A DNA stretch of 64,000 nt from Marasmius tenuissimus. Lineage: Eukaryota > Basidiomycota > Agaricomycetes > Agaricales > Marasmiaceae. Below the pieces are notes generated by a model. It searched no databases and had not been told where the DNA came from. It worked only from the letters and a program-made list of their open reading frames with translations. The stretch is taken from contig JAQOTA010000053.1 in the NCBI GenBank assembly GCA_029532415.1, positions 6,650,941 through 6,714,940 on the forward strand, in the 5' to 3' direction. Positions 1 to 11,503 of the stretch are shown here, in pieces. A program made the position numbers and the translations under genes. The first letter of the stretch is position 1, and every line of letters begins with the position of its first letter.

Positions 1-484
1 TCAATATGACTCCCTTCCTCTCTAGTGCACATGTGGGCTCCTCAGAGACAGATCCATAAATTGGAAAATTCTTACTATATGAAGTTACTCGAATGCCAGA
101 CCAACAATGTTGCATTTGTCAGGTGGTCAAGATGAAAGATCCCGGATACAATGTACTATATCTAGTACAAAACTCTCACATCTTCTTTGGTGAGAAATTG
201 TTGCCAGGACGGAAAAAGCCTAGTTTGTGGGATCTGGGCCACTCCTCTCTGATACTAGCCCCCTATCCATTGTCCAATATTTTCCCTTTATGTTCATCTC
301 ATACTTGTTCCATCTTGACTACTATGTGTTTCCGCCTATTTCAATTATTGGTAATTCTATTGGTATATATAGTCTCATGTATCTATTTGATACTTAGTTG
401 CATCAACACAAGTCATATCCTACATTCCACACTCCTCACTTCCCTTGTCCCCAGTTCAATCTCACCCATTGTGGAAGACTCAGG

Positions 485-602
485 TTGGATTGCTGTCCAC
501 GGTGAAGGCCTAGGTTGAATTGCCGTCCAAGGTGAAGGCCTAGGTTGGATTGCCGTCCAAGGTGGAAGGCTCACGATGGATCGCCGTCCACGGTCCGGCC
601 CG
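485..602. repeat. Imperfect ~30-bp tandem repeat, about 4 units
   Basis: Four head-to-tail units of about 30 bp share the core GGATTGCCGTCCA(A/C)GGTG followed by AAGGCCTAGGTT. The last unit diverges. The array overlaps the 3' end of the minus-strand gene at 540-1400 and supplies its last codons and its stop, so a change in copy number would change the protein C-terminus. Seen directly; no known family is assigned. Confidence 0.8.
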
Positions 603-1400
603 ATCCTGACATGGTTCCCGTTCCTGAAACTCGGAGACCGTTATATTCTGGTTTCTCCTAGGACGTCGTATTAACGAGCGGGACTCTGATTGATGCTCCC
701 ATTTTTCAGGACCCTCGCCTGAGATCCAACCTCCTGTTGATGGATCACGTTCGAAGTCTCCATCCCTGTAGCCGTACTGTCTTTGTAACAGCCTCAACAA
801 CGGATTGCGTAGTGCGGGGTCCATTCGGATCGAATCATCAGGAAGGCAGCTACCAACCCCGTTACGAGCAAGACTCTCCTCGAAAAGAGCCTCCTCGTCG
901 CTACAACCACAATTGAGATATCCGGCAGGAGCATTCCTAGGGGGGAATGCACGACGTTCACGACGTATATTGTGATAAGCACAAAGTGCATCACCAGCAC
1001 GATTAGGAGTGCCAAATTGGCGCTTTTGCGCTGCAGTTTGCACCCGCCACGATGTTCCGAAGGACGCACTTGATAATGCGTCACTTGAAGACTCTGATGG
1101 AGTCAGGGTGGAACTGCTCGCCAGTTGTGCCTCGAGATGTCGGATCCTCTCCTTATTATGTCGCTGTGTCCCCTCCAGATGATGTATTTTGTACTGTAGC
1201 GAACGGACGTCGTAGCTAGTCAAGCTACCACCGGGAGGTAAGTCCTTGACACTCAACGGAAAAATCGGGACATTTGAATTTGGCTCCTTGTTAAAGTTAC
1301 TCCATTCCGAAGAAGGCATGATCGCACTGGAGCTGATTGCTTCGAGAGATTCCTCGAGGGGTGGATGCAATGCCACTGGTGCCGTATCGTCCGACTGCAT
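540..1400 (-). CDS. Conserved-looking fungal protein with coiled coil, function unknown
   Basis: A single-exon frame of 286 aa. Residues about 1-60 are low-complexity and acidic/serine-rich. Residues about 65-95 form a short predicted coiled coil rich in L, H, E and Q. Residues about 130-250 form a compact block with a GDALCAYHN start, an NCGCSDEEALFE segment, and then an acidic and aromatic stretch (YGYRDGDFE, GGWISGEGPEKWE). From memory this block resembles an uncharacterised basidiomycete family, but I cannot name its function. The C-terminus becomes basic and ends inside the 30-bp tandem array at 485-602. The first ATG was used; no signal peptide or membrane helix is visible. It lies 165 bp downstream of the gene at 1566-2920 on the same strand. 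Confidence 0.6.
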   Translation of the reverse strand: MQSDDTAPVALHPPLEESLEAISSSAIMPSSEWSNFNKEPNSNVPIFPLSVKDLPPGGSLTSYDVRSLQYKIHHLEGTQRHNKERIRHLEAQLASSSTLTPSESSSDALSSASFGTSWRVQTAAQKRQFGTPNRAGDALCAYHNIRRERRAFPPRNAPAGYLNCGCSDEEALFEESLARNGVGSCLPDDSIRMDPALRNPLLRLLQRQYGYRDGDFERDPSTGGWISGEGPEKWEHQSESRSLIRRPRRNQNITVSEFQEREPCQDRAGPWTAIHREPSTLDGNPT

Positions 1401-1565
1401 ATTCTGAATAACAGTGGCATGTCCTAAGAGCTTCTGTTAGCATTATCACCGTAGGGTGTTACACACGGAATGCATACCATTATCAACAATGACGGACATA
1501 TTCTTCCTTAATCTTGTGAGCAAGGTAGAATTACTCGGCATAATGTCGTCCTGCGGGCTTGTCAA

Positions 1566-2920
1566 TCAACTCGGGCAGAGGCTGACGACTTCTCTGCGTA
1601 CCAACTCATGATCAAGTAACGAGATCCAGTCATCGTCATGGATGACCACGATGTTGACGTCCTTCTTCTGCATAACTAGTGAGATAACAGTATACTTCAA
1701 TGGCTCATTGTATGACGGAAAACTCACAGTAAGAAGGATGTGTTCATTGATTGAGACCAACGGATGGTAGATCTGATAGATTTTATTAGAATATAAAATC
1801 ACGACAAATCGAGAACAAACCTTAGATTCTGGAATAAAATCATCCTCCTCGATGCTGGTACTACTTTCGTCACTCGACATTGGGGAGTCAGATTCCATGT
1901 CGGTGTCAGAGGGGCCCCCTAGTGACCGACCGCCAGAAGACCAATTGACGGACGTTGAGAACTGGGTAAATGGGGCTCCACCTGGCTTTCTATCCAAGAC
2001 GTCACTCAGAGAGGAATTGTACGTGCTTGCAACTTTGATTTTTGATCCTAAAAGGGCGAGCACACCTTGTCGAATCGATATTCGGAAACCGCGCACAAAG
2101 ATCGACTGGTTGTGATGTGTTTCATTGAAAGAGCATCGAGAAGTAAACATAGCTTCGTGGCCCATTGTTTTTGATAGCCTCAAGCGAGTCTCTGCACCGA
2201 GGCCACCGGTTGTGAAGGCCAGTGAGCATGATTTGGTTGTAGATCGACGGTGGACGACGGCGTTCTCATAACTATTGGTTTTGTCAAAGCCGGTTATGAG
2301 ATAAAGCTCGCCATTTTCTGCCTCCCGGCCGAGTGTTTGGTTCGCGAACTGGTACCAAGATTCCCCATGTTTGTATGCATAGTTACGGAAGAGGGCCTTG
2401 TTCAAAGCGTTTATGCGGTCTGCCCCATTCAGTCCAGGCATCACGACCGCACCGTTCTCTCGGCTGAACTGAATGCCTATACCACCTCCCACTCCAGCAG
2501 GGAACCCACTACATACAATGTCAAACAATGAGTATTAAATCAGCTTGAAAAGTGGGCAATCACTCACAGAGCTGAAGCATTTGTCTCCACACTCAGGTCC
2601 AACTGGGTGGAATCCTTGCTAGCAATTGGTTGTTGGGGACGAAAGAATATATTCCTTTTTGCACATCTTCCATCCCATATGAGCGGCTCAAACCCAGTAG
2701 GTGTACCGTTGTATTGGTTGATCGGATCATCCACAGGAAGGCAGGCATTAAAGAGGAAGTCGAACTGGCCGTCAGAGCCTATTAGACCAATGTCACCAAT
2801 CCGTGTCCCTGTTGATATATATTCGGGAGGCAAATCATCATTTGGTTCTGGATCCCACAGGGCGCAACCATGACCACGAGAATAGAGGGCACGAGCGTAA
2901 ACCTGACTGTCCTGTGACAT
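1566..2920 (-). CDS. Uncharacterised agaricomycete protein (GHG..LW.PEP family), four exons
   Basis: A 395-aa model from exons 2920-2568, 2508-1821, 1772-1728 and 1667-1566, with introns of 59, 48 and 60 nt that keep frame. The N-terminus reads YSRGHGCALWDPEPNDDLP, then GDIGLIGSDGQFDFLFNACL. This is the hallmark of a large agaricomycete family with GHGYPLW-type starts and no assigned function (recalled, not searched). The middle holds serine/acidic low complexity around residues 290-330. The end is hydrophobic and acidic (VVIHDDDWISLLDHELVRR). There is no signal peptide or membrane helix, so a cytosolic protein is likely. The two downstream introns are multiples of three without stops, so retained forms would still be translated. 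The role is unknown. Confidence 0.7.
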
Positions 2921-3596
2921 TGCGTGGAGGTAGAATGATCAGGCGAAGGTCGAGGAGGTAATCAAAGGTGTTTCATTTCAGCTTATAATTGATGTCTCTG
3001 AGTATCACTAGAATTGGTAATCCACAGCTTTAACTAATAGCTAAATCAAAGGAACGTGTTCCACGTGTTGAGAAAGCTGTCGAGCTGCCGTAAAAACCAG
3101 TACGCGTGTTGGCAATGGGTTGATGATGATTGTATAGCACTTTTTATACCATACAAACTTCGCTCCCACTCAGCCTTACTGTCACTGCTTTTCCAACAAG
3201 CAGATATTTGACATCAGCGTTGGTCGCTCAACTCCAGAGTTCATAGCCACGCCAACAAATCCAGTGACAGCGTTGCCTTCGCGATTGATATCATGACTCA
3301 ACCGTGGGGTATGGTTCACTAGATCAGCTTGTCAGTTTACCGGAGATCATTGAGATTTAAAGTTGTCATAAGCCTGAGGATCATCATGTGGGTCGCTCAA
3401 ATTTGGAACCTGCTACTAGAACAAGCTGGTCCGCTGGCATGCGACAACGTTAGGTACCGAGAGACTAAAGGTAGAAGGAGCAAGGGAGGGATCTCAAGAC
3501 CTCAAGAATCGTACCTTGTAGTATTTACACTAATTTCAATGCGCGCCCTCGGAGCTCAAACGAGTTTTATCCCCTGAGTCAAGCCCACATCTCATC
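2921..3596. other. No gene seen
   Basis: AT-rich sequence upstream of the gene at 1566-2920, presumably including its promoter. No coding frame with family features, RNA gene or repeat was recognised. Confidence 0.5.
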
Positions 3597-3895
3597 AGTG
3601 GGGGTCAAATCTCGCGATTCATCCGTCGATTCAAGGTCTGATTCACGGTCGATTCGGGATGGTGAATCAAGGGTGAATCGCGAATGGACTTTGACCCCCC
3701 ACCCCCCTTGTGCCAAGAACTTGATTTGCAATACATGAATCAGCTTTTTTCAATCTGTTTTGATCCTGTGTTGTGTGAATCGATGTCATGAATCGTCGAT
3801 TCAGCTGGGTGAATCGACTCTGGAGCCGTTTCACCGATTCACCTCATGAATCGAATCCTGAATCGTAAGCTGAATCGCAAGGTTTGACCCCCACT
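3597..3895. mobile_element. MITE-like non-autonomous DNA transposon with 25-bp terminal inverted repeats
   Basis: The left end, AGTGGGGGTCAAA followed by a CGCGATTCA-type core (3597-3621), matches the reverse complement of the right end (3871-3895) with about 3 differences over 25 bp. The ~299 bp between are packed with the heptamer TGAATCG and its complement CGATTCA in both orientations, like the subterminal transposase-binding repeats of hAT or P-type elements. A third end-like copy (TGAATCGCGAATGGACTTTGACCCC) ends at about 3706, so a ~110-bp inner fold-back unit is nested inside. There is no coding capacity and no clear target-site duplication was found. Superfamily unassigned. Confidence 0.7.
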
Positions 3896-5013
3896 AATGT
3901 CAACAGGGATCAGCTGCCATTCTTGAAGAACCTCCTTCTTTCAACGACGCGCTCTCGAAATGCGAAATACAAGAGAATATTGTCAGAACTGCCGGCCACC
4001 GAGCCTTGACCCACAGTATACATTCAGTCTCACTCTTCGTAAACTAGATTGTGGGGATATCTCAATGAGAGAGAATTTTTTATATTCCAACTACTGATTG
4101 TTCTATTCGCTAATCATCGAGCCGCCTGGAGATCTATGCTCGAATATGATTATACGACCATCGTTTCTGGCTTCAGCTTATGAGATATCTGGTTCAACGA
4201 GTGTATTCACGTTGTGGTCCGTTTGTGCTGCTATATTAATTAGCAGCCTTGATCTGAACAAGTAGATTATAGTTCTCGGGGGCTGAACGTACACACGCTG
4301 GCTGACTTGGAGGATGTTCACCTCCTCGGGCTTCATTATTGTGCTTTGCATCCACAGTCCCCATTTAGCTTTAATCGGCGTGCCGGCGTAAGCTACTCAG
4401 GTAGGATGTTTTCATGATCAAGCACCTATCGTGCACCCCCATCATCTCTACTCTCATTTCTGTTCACTGATTCTCATCTTCTGTGAGGAGCGGATACATG
4501 ATCAGCGGTGCATGACACCTGGGTGTTTCGAATAGTCAACCATGACCTGGAAAGATCCGAGAAGAGCCAAATTAGGGAGATAGCCGCGAACGACAACCAC
4601 ACATTATATCCAATGTCAATCACCGTGAGGTCCTATCCTTCTGAGTCACACTGACACAATTTCTGCAAGGGCGCTGCCGCTGTTGGGGTTACTACCCTGC
4701 GGCGAACCTTCGGAATACCTGAGCGTTTGGGGCAGATAGGAGACGAGCTTGTGGATCGTCTTTTGTCACCCACCACGATCTACTTCACTTTCCTTCCCTC
4801 GGGTTTATCTCTGCCTTGCGCATCAACCTTTGACACCTGCTTGCATCAATATGTTACAGCCGTTGAGGTAACGATTAGGGACTCCTACTACCGAATTTTT
4901 ATGGGAGCACTAGCTCCCAAATCACGGTTCGTAGTGAATACCATATGAACATATAACCGATGGTGAGTCTATTGATGGATCCACCCAAAAGTAAAGTCAC
5001 ACACATATCGCCG
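3896..5013. other. No gene seen
   Basis: About 1.1 kb of unremarkable sequence. A 73-codon frame near 4727-4948 lacks protein-like features. No RNA gene or repeat was recognised. Confidence 0.45.
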
Positions 5014-5369
5014 TTACAACGCCACCATGTTGTAGGAATTTGACTTCATATTGTTCTCGCTCTTCTCGAACACTGAGAGGTTGAACGACTTGTCCCGATA
5101 TCCCTGTACGACATGTCCTTTGCATTCTTCACCGGCGTAGACAAGAAGAGCCATGTACGAGTTGGCGTCCCATTCAAAGGACGGGATTTCGTTCTAGGTA
5201 GAGAGACCGAGAGTGATCCATTCCTCACGCTTGCTACGGAGGAAGACGTGTGATGAACAAGGTTTTGTAGTTTGGCTCGGAGAACATGAGCATGTTCCAT
5301 TGGAGGTTTGTCTCGGCGAGGGCGACGAGGGCGGAGGATGTGATTATAAGGGCTTCTATTATCTTTACA
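5014..5369 (-). pseudogene. Decayed small secreted-protein gene
   Basis: Read leftwards from about 5369, the frame gives a signal-peptide-like start (VKIIEALIITSSALVALAE) but has no in-frame ATG: the position corresponds to H-V-K. It continues ETNLQWNMLMFSEPNYK and then stops. After a frame change the product resumes as EEWITLGLST, hits a TAG, and continues FEWDANSYMALLVYAGEE to a natural end (SNSYNMVAL, stop at 5014-5016). One lost start, one frameshift and one stop in about 115 codons indicate a broken copy of a ~110-aa secreted protein. The family is not recognised. An unusual intron structure is the alternative. Confidence 0.45.
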
Positions 5370-7349
5370 TGTTCTAGGCGGTGAAAAGGAATAAATCGGA
5401 CAGAGGAAGCGAGAAAAGCTTCAAAAGAAACGATTAGTAAGGTGTACTATTTCCGTGGAGACAACGGAGTTCGTGCTGTCGCATGAGAAGAGGGTCCCTG
5501 GGAGCTTGAAAGTTCGCGTTCAACCGTGGTGCTAAGCATCTGACCTAAGACGCTACGGGTGTTAGTCAGAAAATGTCGGTTTTGAAGCGAACACGCACCC
5601 CTTCTCTCAGTTCTTTTCATCTTCTACTTACATCTAGTCAGCAATAGACCTTGAGCTTCTGCAAGCACGCAATATCCGGAATAGTCTCCCCTAGCAGCAT
5701 ACCAGCACCGAGAATGGAAGCCCATGCGACGTTGGTCCTTTAATCATGGAATCAGCAATTGTCATAAGCTGCAAGCCAAAGGGTCAGCCGTTACGAAGCA
5801 TTGATATTGGCGGAAGAACGATCAATGTCCACTTGGGCCGAAAATTTGTTGTCGTCAAAGAGAACAACGAGTGTAGAGGCATAGCCCCGGAGAATTGGGA
5901 TGCCTTGGTTTCCGATGGGAAATAAGGCAGCTCTTCAGGGAACGCCTTCCGGAAGGACACCTGCAAGCGCTCGTGTTTTGAAGTTTGTCAATCGAGCATA
6001 ACAAAGGTGAGGAAGGACGGCGATCTCGAGCACTGACGCAGCGAGTATCAAAGAATACTAGTCTTGAAGAACAAGGAGTAGTTGCAGCGAGCTCACAACA
6101 GCCAAGCGGTTCCAAAGTGCTGGGTGAGATATGATGGACGTTGTGGATCAATCAATCGAGATTCGGGCGCTTCTAGTGATGCCGATAAAGTCCGATGTGG
6201 GTGGTTTCGGAGATATCGGAAAGGTTGATATACGGTGTGTTTCATCTCTACCTTCATGGTCAGATTCTCCTCTCGCACGACAGCACAGTACTCCGAGGTC
6301 CAGCTCACGAAGATTTATGACTAGCTGTCACCTATCTTCACTCGCCTGCGCTGTGATCCCCTCGCATTGGGCCTTGGGATTGCATTTCAAGACGCCCGAT
6401 GTCGGGATTTGGGAAGGTTTCTAAATCTCTGCCAGTCTTTAAGGCCTTATCGATATCGATAGTTCTTTCTTCACAGCCCAACACAAAATACAATATCAAC
6501 GACAGCTGGTAGACATAAAGAAGAATCAGGAAGAGTACCAGCCATAACATTGCTCCTACCAGCACAGTGCGTCTCCGGTTACCCCCCTGCATCCACTCCA
6601 TCTCACAATCCGTACTATTATCTTTTCTCCACCGCCCAGTATTGAGCACGTATGCCAAACATCCCCGAACCCGTCTCTATCGCCGTCCAAGCTCCCCAGA
6701 ACTGCGTCCAAATATGCGGCAAACTCGATAGGATGCTCACACGGAGGATACAATCAAGTCTGGGCTCGTCTGCCTTCTCGCTGAGATTTCTGCTAGGATG
6801 GAGCGATGCTTATCGGCTCCCATTTTCTTTGTGATCGTAAGCCTTCAAGGTTTTCTTGCTCCTTTGCCTTGAAGTTACGAGTGATCCTATATACGATGAA
6901 ACGGCGACTTTTGTAGAGTACACACGCTAGCAAAAACCGGTACGTTCAGCTTATTCTTGAATGGTACAGTGGTACAGTTGACTCTATCTTGTCCCTTTGC
7001 CAGCGTTATTCATATTTTGACCCGTACAAAATTAGTATCCCGAATTCTGAGTCGACTCTGGCGTCGAAAGAGATTAGCGCTCTAGTCCTCTATATTCAAG
7101 AGCTCGCGGTATATCCCTCCGCCTCTAGGTTGACTCTATGGGCTCTTTTCCCCCTCGTTAGTACCATTTCTTCTCGCTCAGCGACCTATTGATATTCAAA
7201 TCTCTCTCATGACCAACAACAGTTTGATCTCTTGATGTTTATTCGGTAGGTTTCATCACAGAGCACCGGAGACCCAACTCTACAAGTTCTAGCTGGATTC
7301 TATTGCTCGCATTCTTGAGTGTGGTGCAATTATCGATCATCAGCCAATT
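5370..7349. other. No confident gene; scattered protein-like fragments on the minus strand
   Basis: Minus-strand frames contain isolated plausible pieces: a strongly hydrophobic stretch at about 6480-6570 (VGAMLWLVLFLILLYVYQLS) and a segment at about 5812-5920 (GYASTLVVLFDDNKFSAQVD). I could not link them into a phased exon chain with a start. They may be remnants of a membrane-protein gene. No RNA gene or repeat was recognised. Confidence 0.35.
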
Positions 7350-8935
7350 CGCCTTCAAACGCGATTGTTGGTATGACCTGGAATTGGGGCTCGGACCCTT
7401 TGATAATCGTGCATGGGGTGACTGCTTCTTTTGTCATCCTCTTCCTCATCCACCCCTTTCCTCCCGAGCAGGTATCAGCTTACCCGTCACTCATCCATCC
7501 TCATCTTTCTTCATTTTCCTCCCTTGGAGAACGTGCCTCTGAGTCTCGGTGCTCTGATACTGGCTAATCGATCGACCTACATTCGCTAGGGCAAAGGTAA
7601 AATATGTTTGTGAAATTATTCCGTTTCTTTACTGACGCGTTCAAAACAAGCTAGCGATGCCGTGCTGGTAAAGATGAGGGGAGCGGAGAGCCTACGTGGT
7701 TATATAGGCATCGGGCAGGTCGTCTCTCCTTCGCTTCGTCGCGCATCTTTGCCAGCCCTAATGACTATAATCCACTCGTTAGGTTGTACCGACGATAGGA
7801 ACGTACGTGGTCGGGAGGATGTAGCAACCGGCCCCTGAAACAATGATGTCGATGAGAAGAAAACTGGTTTGTTATTGTTGGGCTCGGGGAGGTTGTGATT
7901 AGCCCGGGTCTCACTAGAATGGGGGTATTAGTGCGCTTATTCTCGCCCAAGTTCATCTTTCTGCGAATCTACTTACTCATCCGGTTTGTTGGCCAGATGG
8001 CTCGATGTTCGATCTTCTTTCGGTGAGTTCTGAGTGGTCGCACTAGCTTGCATATTATTGTGATCCCCAGCTCAGTCTTATCGCACGAATCTCTCCCCTT
8101 TTTTTGTCTCTTGCATGAAGAGCGTACCTGCATCTTCTCGGCTATATTTTTTCTCCGGCGCTCACGTATTAGTTTGGGTCAATCGGACTCGGGACGGTGC
8201 AACTGAGTAGTAGTTACTCTCTGCTAGCCAAGAACCGATCTCGCCGAACTCCATTTGTCGCAATAGCTCACGAGAGAGGATTTCATGGCATCATCTGGAG
8301 GATGGGATCTCCTGCCAGTCGTGGTCTTCCAGGTGAAACTGCCCCGATCCGTACGTTCTGGTTATGAGGGTATAGACTCCGTCTCTATGTGGTGTTAAAT
8401 TGAATATGTCAAGGAGAAGTGAGGGTAAGGGATCCATGGGGACGTACGTTTTATCCACTCGTAGACTGGGTTACTGACTTTTGGCTCACTTGCTACTCCC
8501 ATTTTCTTCTCCAGTAATTGGCAGAAGACTCCTACTCGCGGAGCTTCCGACAGGCTTGTTCACTCGGGTGTGGGAATGTGCGTTATAGTTGACTATCAAA
8601 TTCAGTGACTGTCGGCCTAATGGTCTAGTAGTATGATTCTCGCTTTGGGTAGGTTTGAACCAGCAATCCTTATGCGAGAGGTCCTGGGTTCAATTCCCAG
8701 TTGGGCCCCTGACCGTGTTCCAATCTTTTTCTCGGTCTAATTTGTGGGTGTCCAAACTCTCGCGTTCATGGAGGTTGGGTATGAGGGGCCGCTCCACGTA
8801 GCATGGGGTATCTCATGCGTTTTGTGTATTCGATTTCTTTTGTCCTACTCACGCCGCTTTATCTGGGATTCAGGGAAGCATACGTTCTTGTGGAAAGTAG
8901 CCTTGTGAATTGAACCAGGCGAAGCCGGCCTACCA
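7350..8935. repeat. Segmental duplication block 1, left copy (carries tRNA-Pro)
   Basis: This stretch aligns collinearly by eye with 22090-23885 on the same strand. Anchors are the GGAATTGG...GAGGTGACTG segment at the left end, the GTGGTCGGGAG...GATTAGCCCG segment, the tRNA-Pro locus, and the ...TTTGTGGG...GTTCATGGAGGTTGGGTATG segment at the right end. Divergence is considerable (many substitutions and indels), so the duplication is not recent. Apart from the tRNA it has no convincing coding content. The limits are approximate. Confidence 0.75.
8614..8707 (+). tRNA. tRNA-Pro(UGG) with a 23-nt intron
   Basis: The acceptor stem GGCCTAA pairs with TTGGGCC (one U-G pair). The anticodon stem CTCGC pairs with GCGAG, with the loop TT-TGG-G giving anticodon TGG at 8646-8648. 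A 23-nt intron sits at the canonical place one base 3' of the anticodon (about 8650-8672). The T arm is CTGGG-TTCAATT-CCCAG. The mature length is 71 nt, with CCA not encoded. The A- and B-box-like sequences (TGGTCTAGTAG; GGTTCAATTCC) are intact, so it looks functional. It lies inside the duplicated block 7350-8935; its copy at 23567 is degraded. Confidence 0.9.
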
Positions 8936-9633
8936 ATTAGGCCCAAAATCTGGGCAAAATGATCTCGACTCTGACCGAGTGTTTACCGCCGTCGAGAGGG
9001 TTGAACTTTCTGACCTGTCCCGATTTATTTCGACTCACCATTTGCATATCAGTTGTATGAAGGACAATATGATTCCAATTGATAGGACCGGACGTCTACT
9101 TTAATACCCCGAATGCAGCTGCTGATAAGTGGGTCTAATGAGCAATGTGCAAATGTATTAAGTCCCATACCAGTAAGGAATTATGCCCATAAGTATATTT
9201 GTCGAGTATCATTACGACAAACCTCTGCACATATGATTTCAACGCCCCTCTTTTCTGGGAATGAGACACGCCCTACAAGCTTGCTACAAGAGAAATTCAA
9301 AAAGGATCTTGCTCGCATTCAAAGCCCCACTGGTGAAATCAATATGACTTTTTAACAGTGCGATGAGTCTTTCAAATGAAACTATACCCTCGTAAGCGGT
9401 ACTAAGTTGCTCACATAGTATTACTAGGGCCATCAAGCGCCTAAAGTACTCGTGAACAACCTTATAAACTGGGTTGAGAGATGCGCGAGAGCCACTCCGG
9501 TATGCTTTGAATACGTCTCTTTGGCTGTTCACCGTATGGATTAGGAGAAAAATTTATAGTAATGACAGAACTCCCTCGAACAGAAACCTAGTGCATTAAT
9601 TTTGCAGTAAGAATTGTATGGTGGGTAACACGA
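8936..9633. other. No gene seen
   Basis: Intergenic sequence between the tRNA-Pro block and the 3' end of the gene at 9634-10755. Short frames here lack recognisable features. Confidence 0.45.
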
Positions 9634-10755
9634 TCAGCGATTCGAGATCCGTCTTCCCTTTTCCATTACCGGTCGACTAGGTCCAGCACCCGGAGCATAC
9701 ATTGGCGGTATCGTCGTAGAGTCTGTTGTCGTAGACATGCTGTGACTCCCCGTCTCTGTTGACTCTTCCCTACTATGTCCTTTCCTCGGCATCGGCGGTG
9801 GAGACATACTCGCAGAGCTACTCCCGCCGGCCCCAGGCGAGCTAAGAACCTCTGCCATAGTATTCGGCCGATTCTGTCGTTTAACATCCGAAACGGTACG
9901 GAGATTTGTTACCGAATGGTTCGGTGTGTGATTTGAACGAGGGAAAGGTGAAACGCCAGGATGAACATTGCTCATATCCGGTAGACGGTTTGTCGAAGGT
10001 GATCTCGAATGGGAAGCCATGAGTGGCTGTGACGAATGAGAGGCAGAGTCGGGGGGTAATCGAATGACACGGTAGTTCTTCATCCTGAACAGGACGAACC
10101 AAACGAGTAGGAACAGAAGAACGATGCCGCCAATGACTCCGCCTATTACTGGCCCTGCGATGCTGCTACTCTTATGGCTGTTGGATCCTGAGGTATGTGG
10201 AGACGATGTGGCTGAGCCGGAAGGCAATACGGTAACGGTCGTTGCAAGGAGAGACCCGTCAAATGTTTTTGACTTGGCGATATTGGTGATAACGCTGCTC
10301 ACTGGCGTTTTCCCCGACCTTGAAAAGATTGATCAATCAATTTGGAGTACGGGAGGAAGAATGGAGGGGCCAATAAACTTACTGATCGTCGTAAGTGAAC
10401 GCACAAGCCTGGAACGTACTAAAATACGATCATGATTACCATTCAGAATGAAAAAACGAGGGAAAATATACCCAGGATGATCCACATAGAAACCTAGCGA
10501 TCCTGCTCTATTCGCCAGATCCAACACAACGTAAGACCTTTCTCTCTTTGAAGTATCCATTGGGCAATCCGGAGCTTTGGACACATCGTTAAGAACGATA
10601 ACTATCTGACCCGGTTCACTTGTAAGCCAGGTCCAATTCACTAGAAATTGGCCATCGACGGATACACTGCCCGGTGCTTCGACTGTGAAAGCGATTGCCA
10701 ATGTTAGAAACGATAAGACGACCGGGAGGACACTGAATATTCGTATGTCAGCCAC
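9634..10755 (-). CDS. One-helix surface protein, Mid2-like architecture, with PPMY tail motif
   Basis: A 334-aa model from exons 10755-10472, 10418-10383 and 10318-9634 (introns 53 and 64 nt). Order: signal peptide (about 1-24), a ~110-residue ectodomain (TWLTSEPGQIVIVL; GTFQACAF), a Ser/Thr-rich stem, a transmembrane helix at about 159-184 (IAGPVIGGVIGGIVLLFLLV), then a ~150-residue cytoplasmic tail rich in S, P and basic residues with PPMY at 311-314 and a basic end. The plan matches fungal Mid2/Wsc-type sensors, inferred from architecture only. An alternative start exists: a short exon at about 10780-10793 spliced over a GTGAGT...TTCAG intron gives another signal peptide. It is the first of four similar minus-strand genes between 9.6 and 25.1 kb. 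Confidence 0.72.
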
Positions 10756-11503
10756 TACTCAATTTAGGAGAAAATACACTCAAACTCACCAAGGAACAAG
10801 CATAACCCAAACGGCGGTCAATGAGATAGAGAGAGAGAGCGGGGAGGTAAGGCGCAACGAAAACTGCATCCATATATGTATCTCATGTAAATTTGTATTA
10901 CTGATCATCATTCATTGTCGGGCGACATGTTGAATTGCTCATCTCCAGAGGTCCCTCGTGCCTATCTCCAGCTGGCTATGTAAATACATGTACCGACTTT
11001 ATTAACGTTCACAATTCAATCATGAGTTATCCCCGCCTGCCACAAGGGATCAGCAGAGTCGAGATACACAGGCTTGTAAGCCATTCTCATCCAGTCGCCG
11101 CATCTTCTAATGAATGAACAATTGGGAACCAAAAGAAACCTCGACCGCCCGCCGCCCGATGATGCGAAGTTTCACCTCTTGGTATTCTCATCCTGTCCCG
11201 CTGGCTCCTTTCCTTCATCGTCGGATACGTCGGGCCCGCCCATAAGGGCGGCACTGAGAATGGTCGTGTAGTGACCGAAGCGACAAATAATCACCGGAAA
11301 TACATTACTCCCAAAGCTTACGTTTTCGCAGATTTCCTGATCCCAGATGACAAGTCACCGAAGCCGAGGTGAGGACGTTTACTGAGCGCCGAATTATCGA
11401 TCGTGCGTGTAGTTTGAAACAGGAGAAATTGAAAGACCAATATATTCACGCCCAACAGAAATTCAAAACCCAAGTACGCAAGGGAGTGAAACTACGGTGT
11501 CAT
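10756..11503. other. Intergenic, no gene seen
   Basis: This lies between two minus-strand membrane-protein genes. It should contain the promoter of the left gene and the 3' region of the right one. No RNA gene or repeat was recognised. Confidence 0.45.

Noticed and set aside
93..518. A 141-codon plus-strand frame at the window start
   Set aside because: It runs into the 30-bp tandem repeat, with a composition typical of chance frames and no recognisable domain.
5784..6753. A multi-exon membrane-protein gene on the minus strand
   Set aside because: Fragments are protein-like, but I could not find phased splice junctions or a start linking them.
7303..7567. Two overlapping ~80-codon frames in duplication block 1
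   Set aside because: Neither frame is open in the matching part of the right-hand copy (22.1-22.3 kb).
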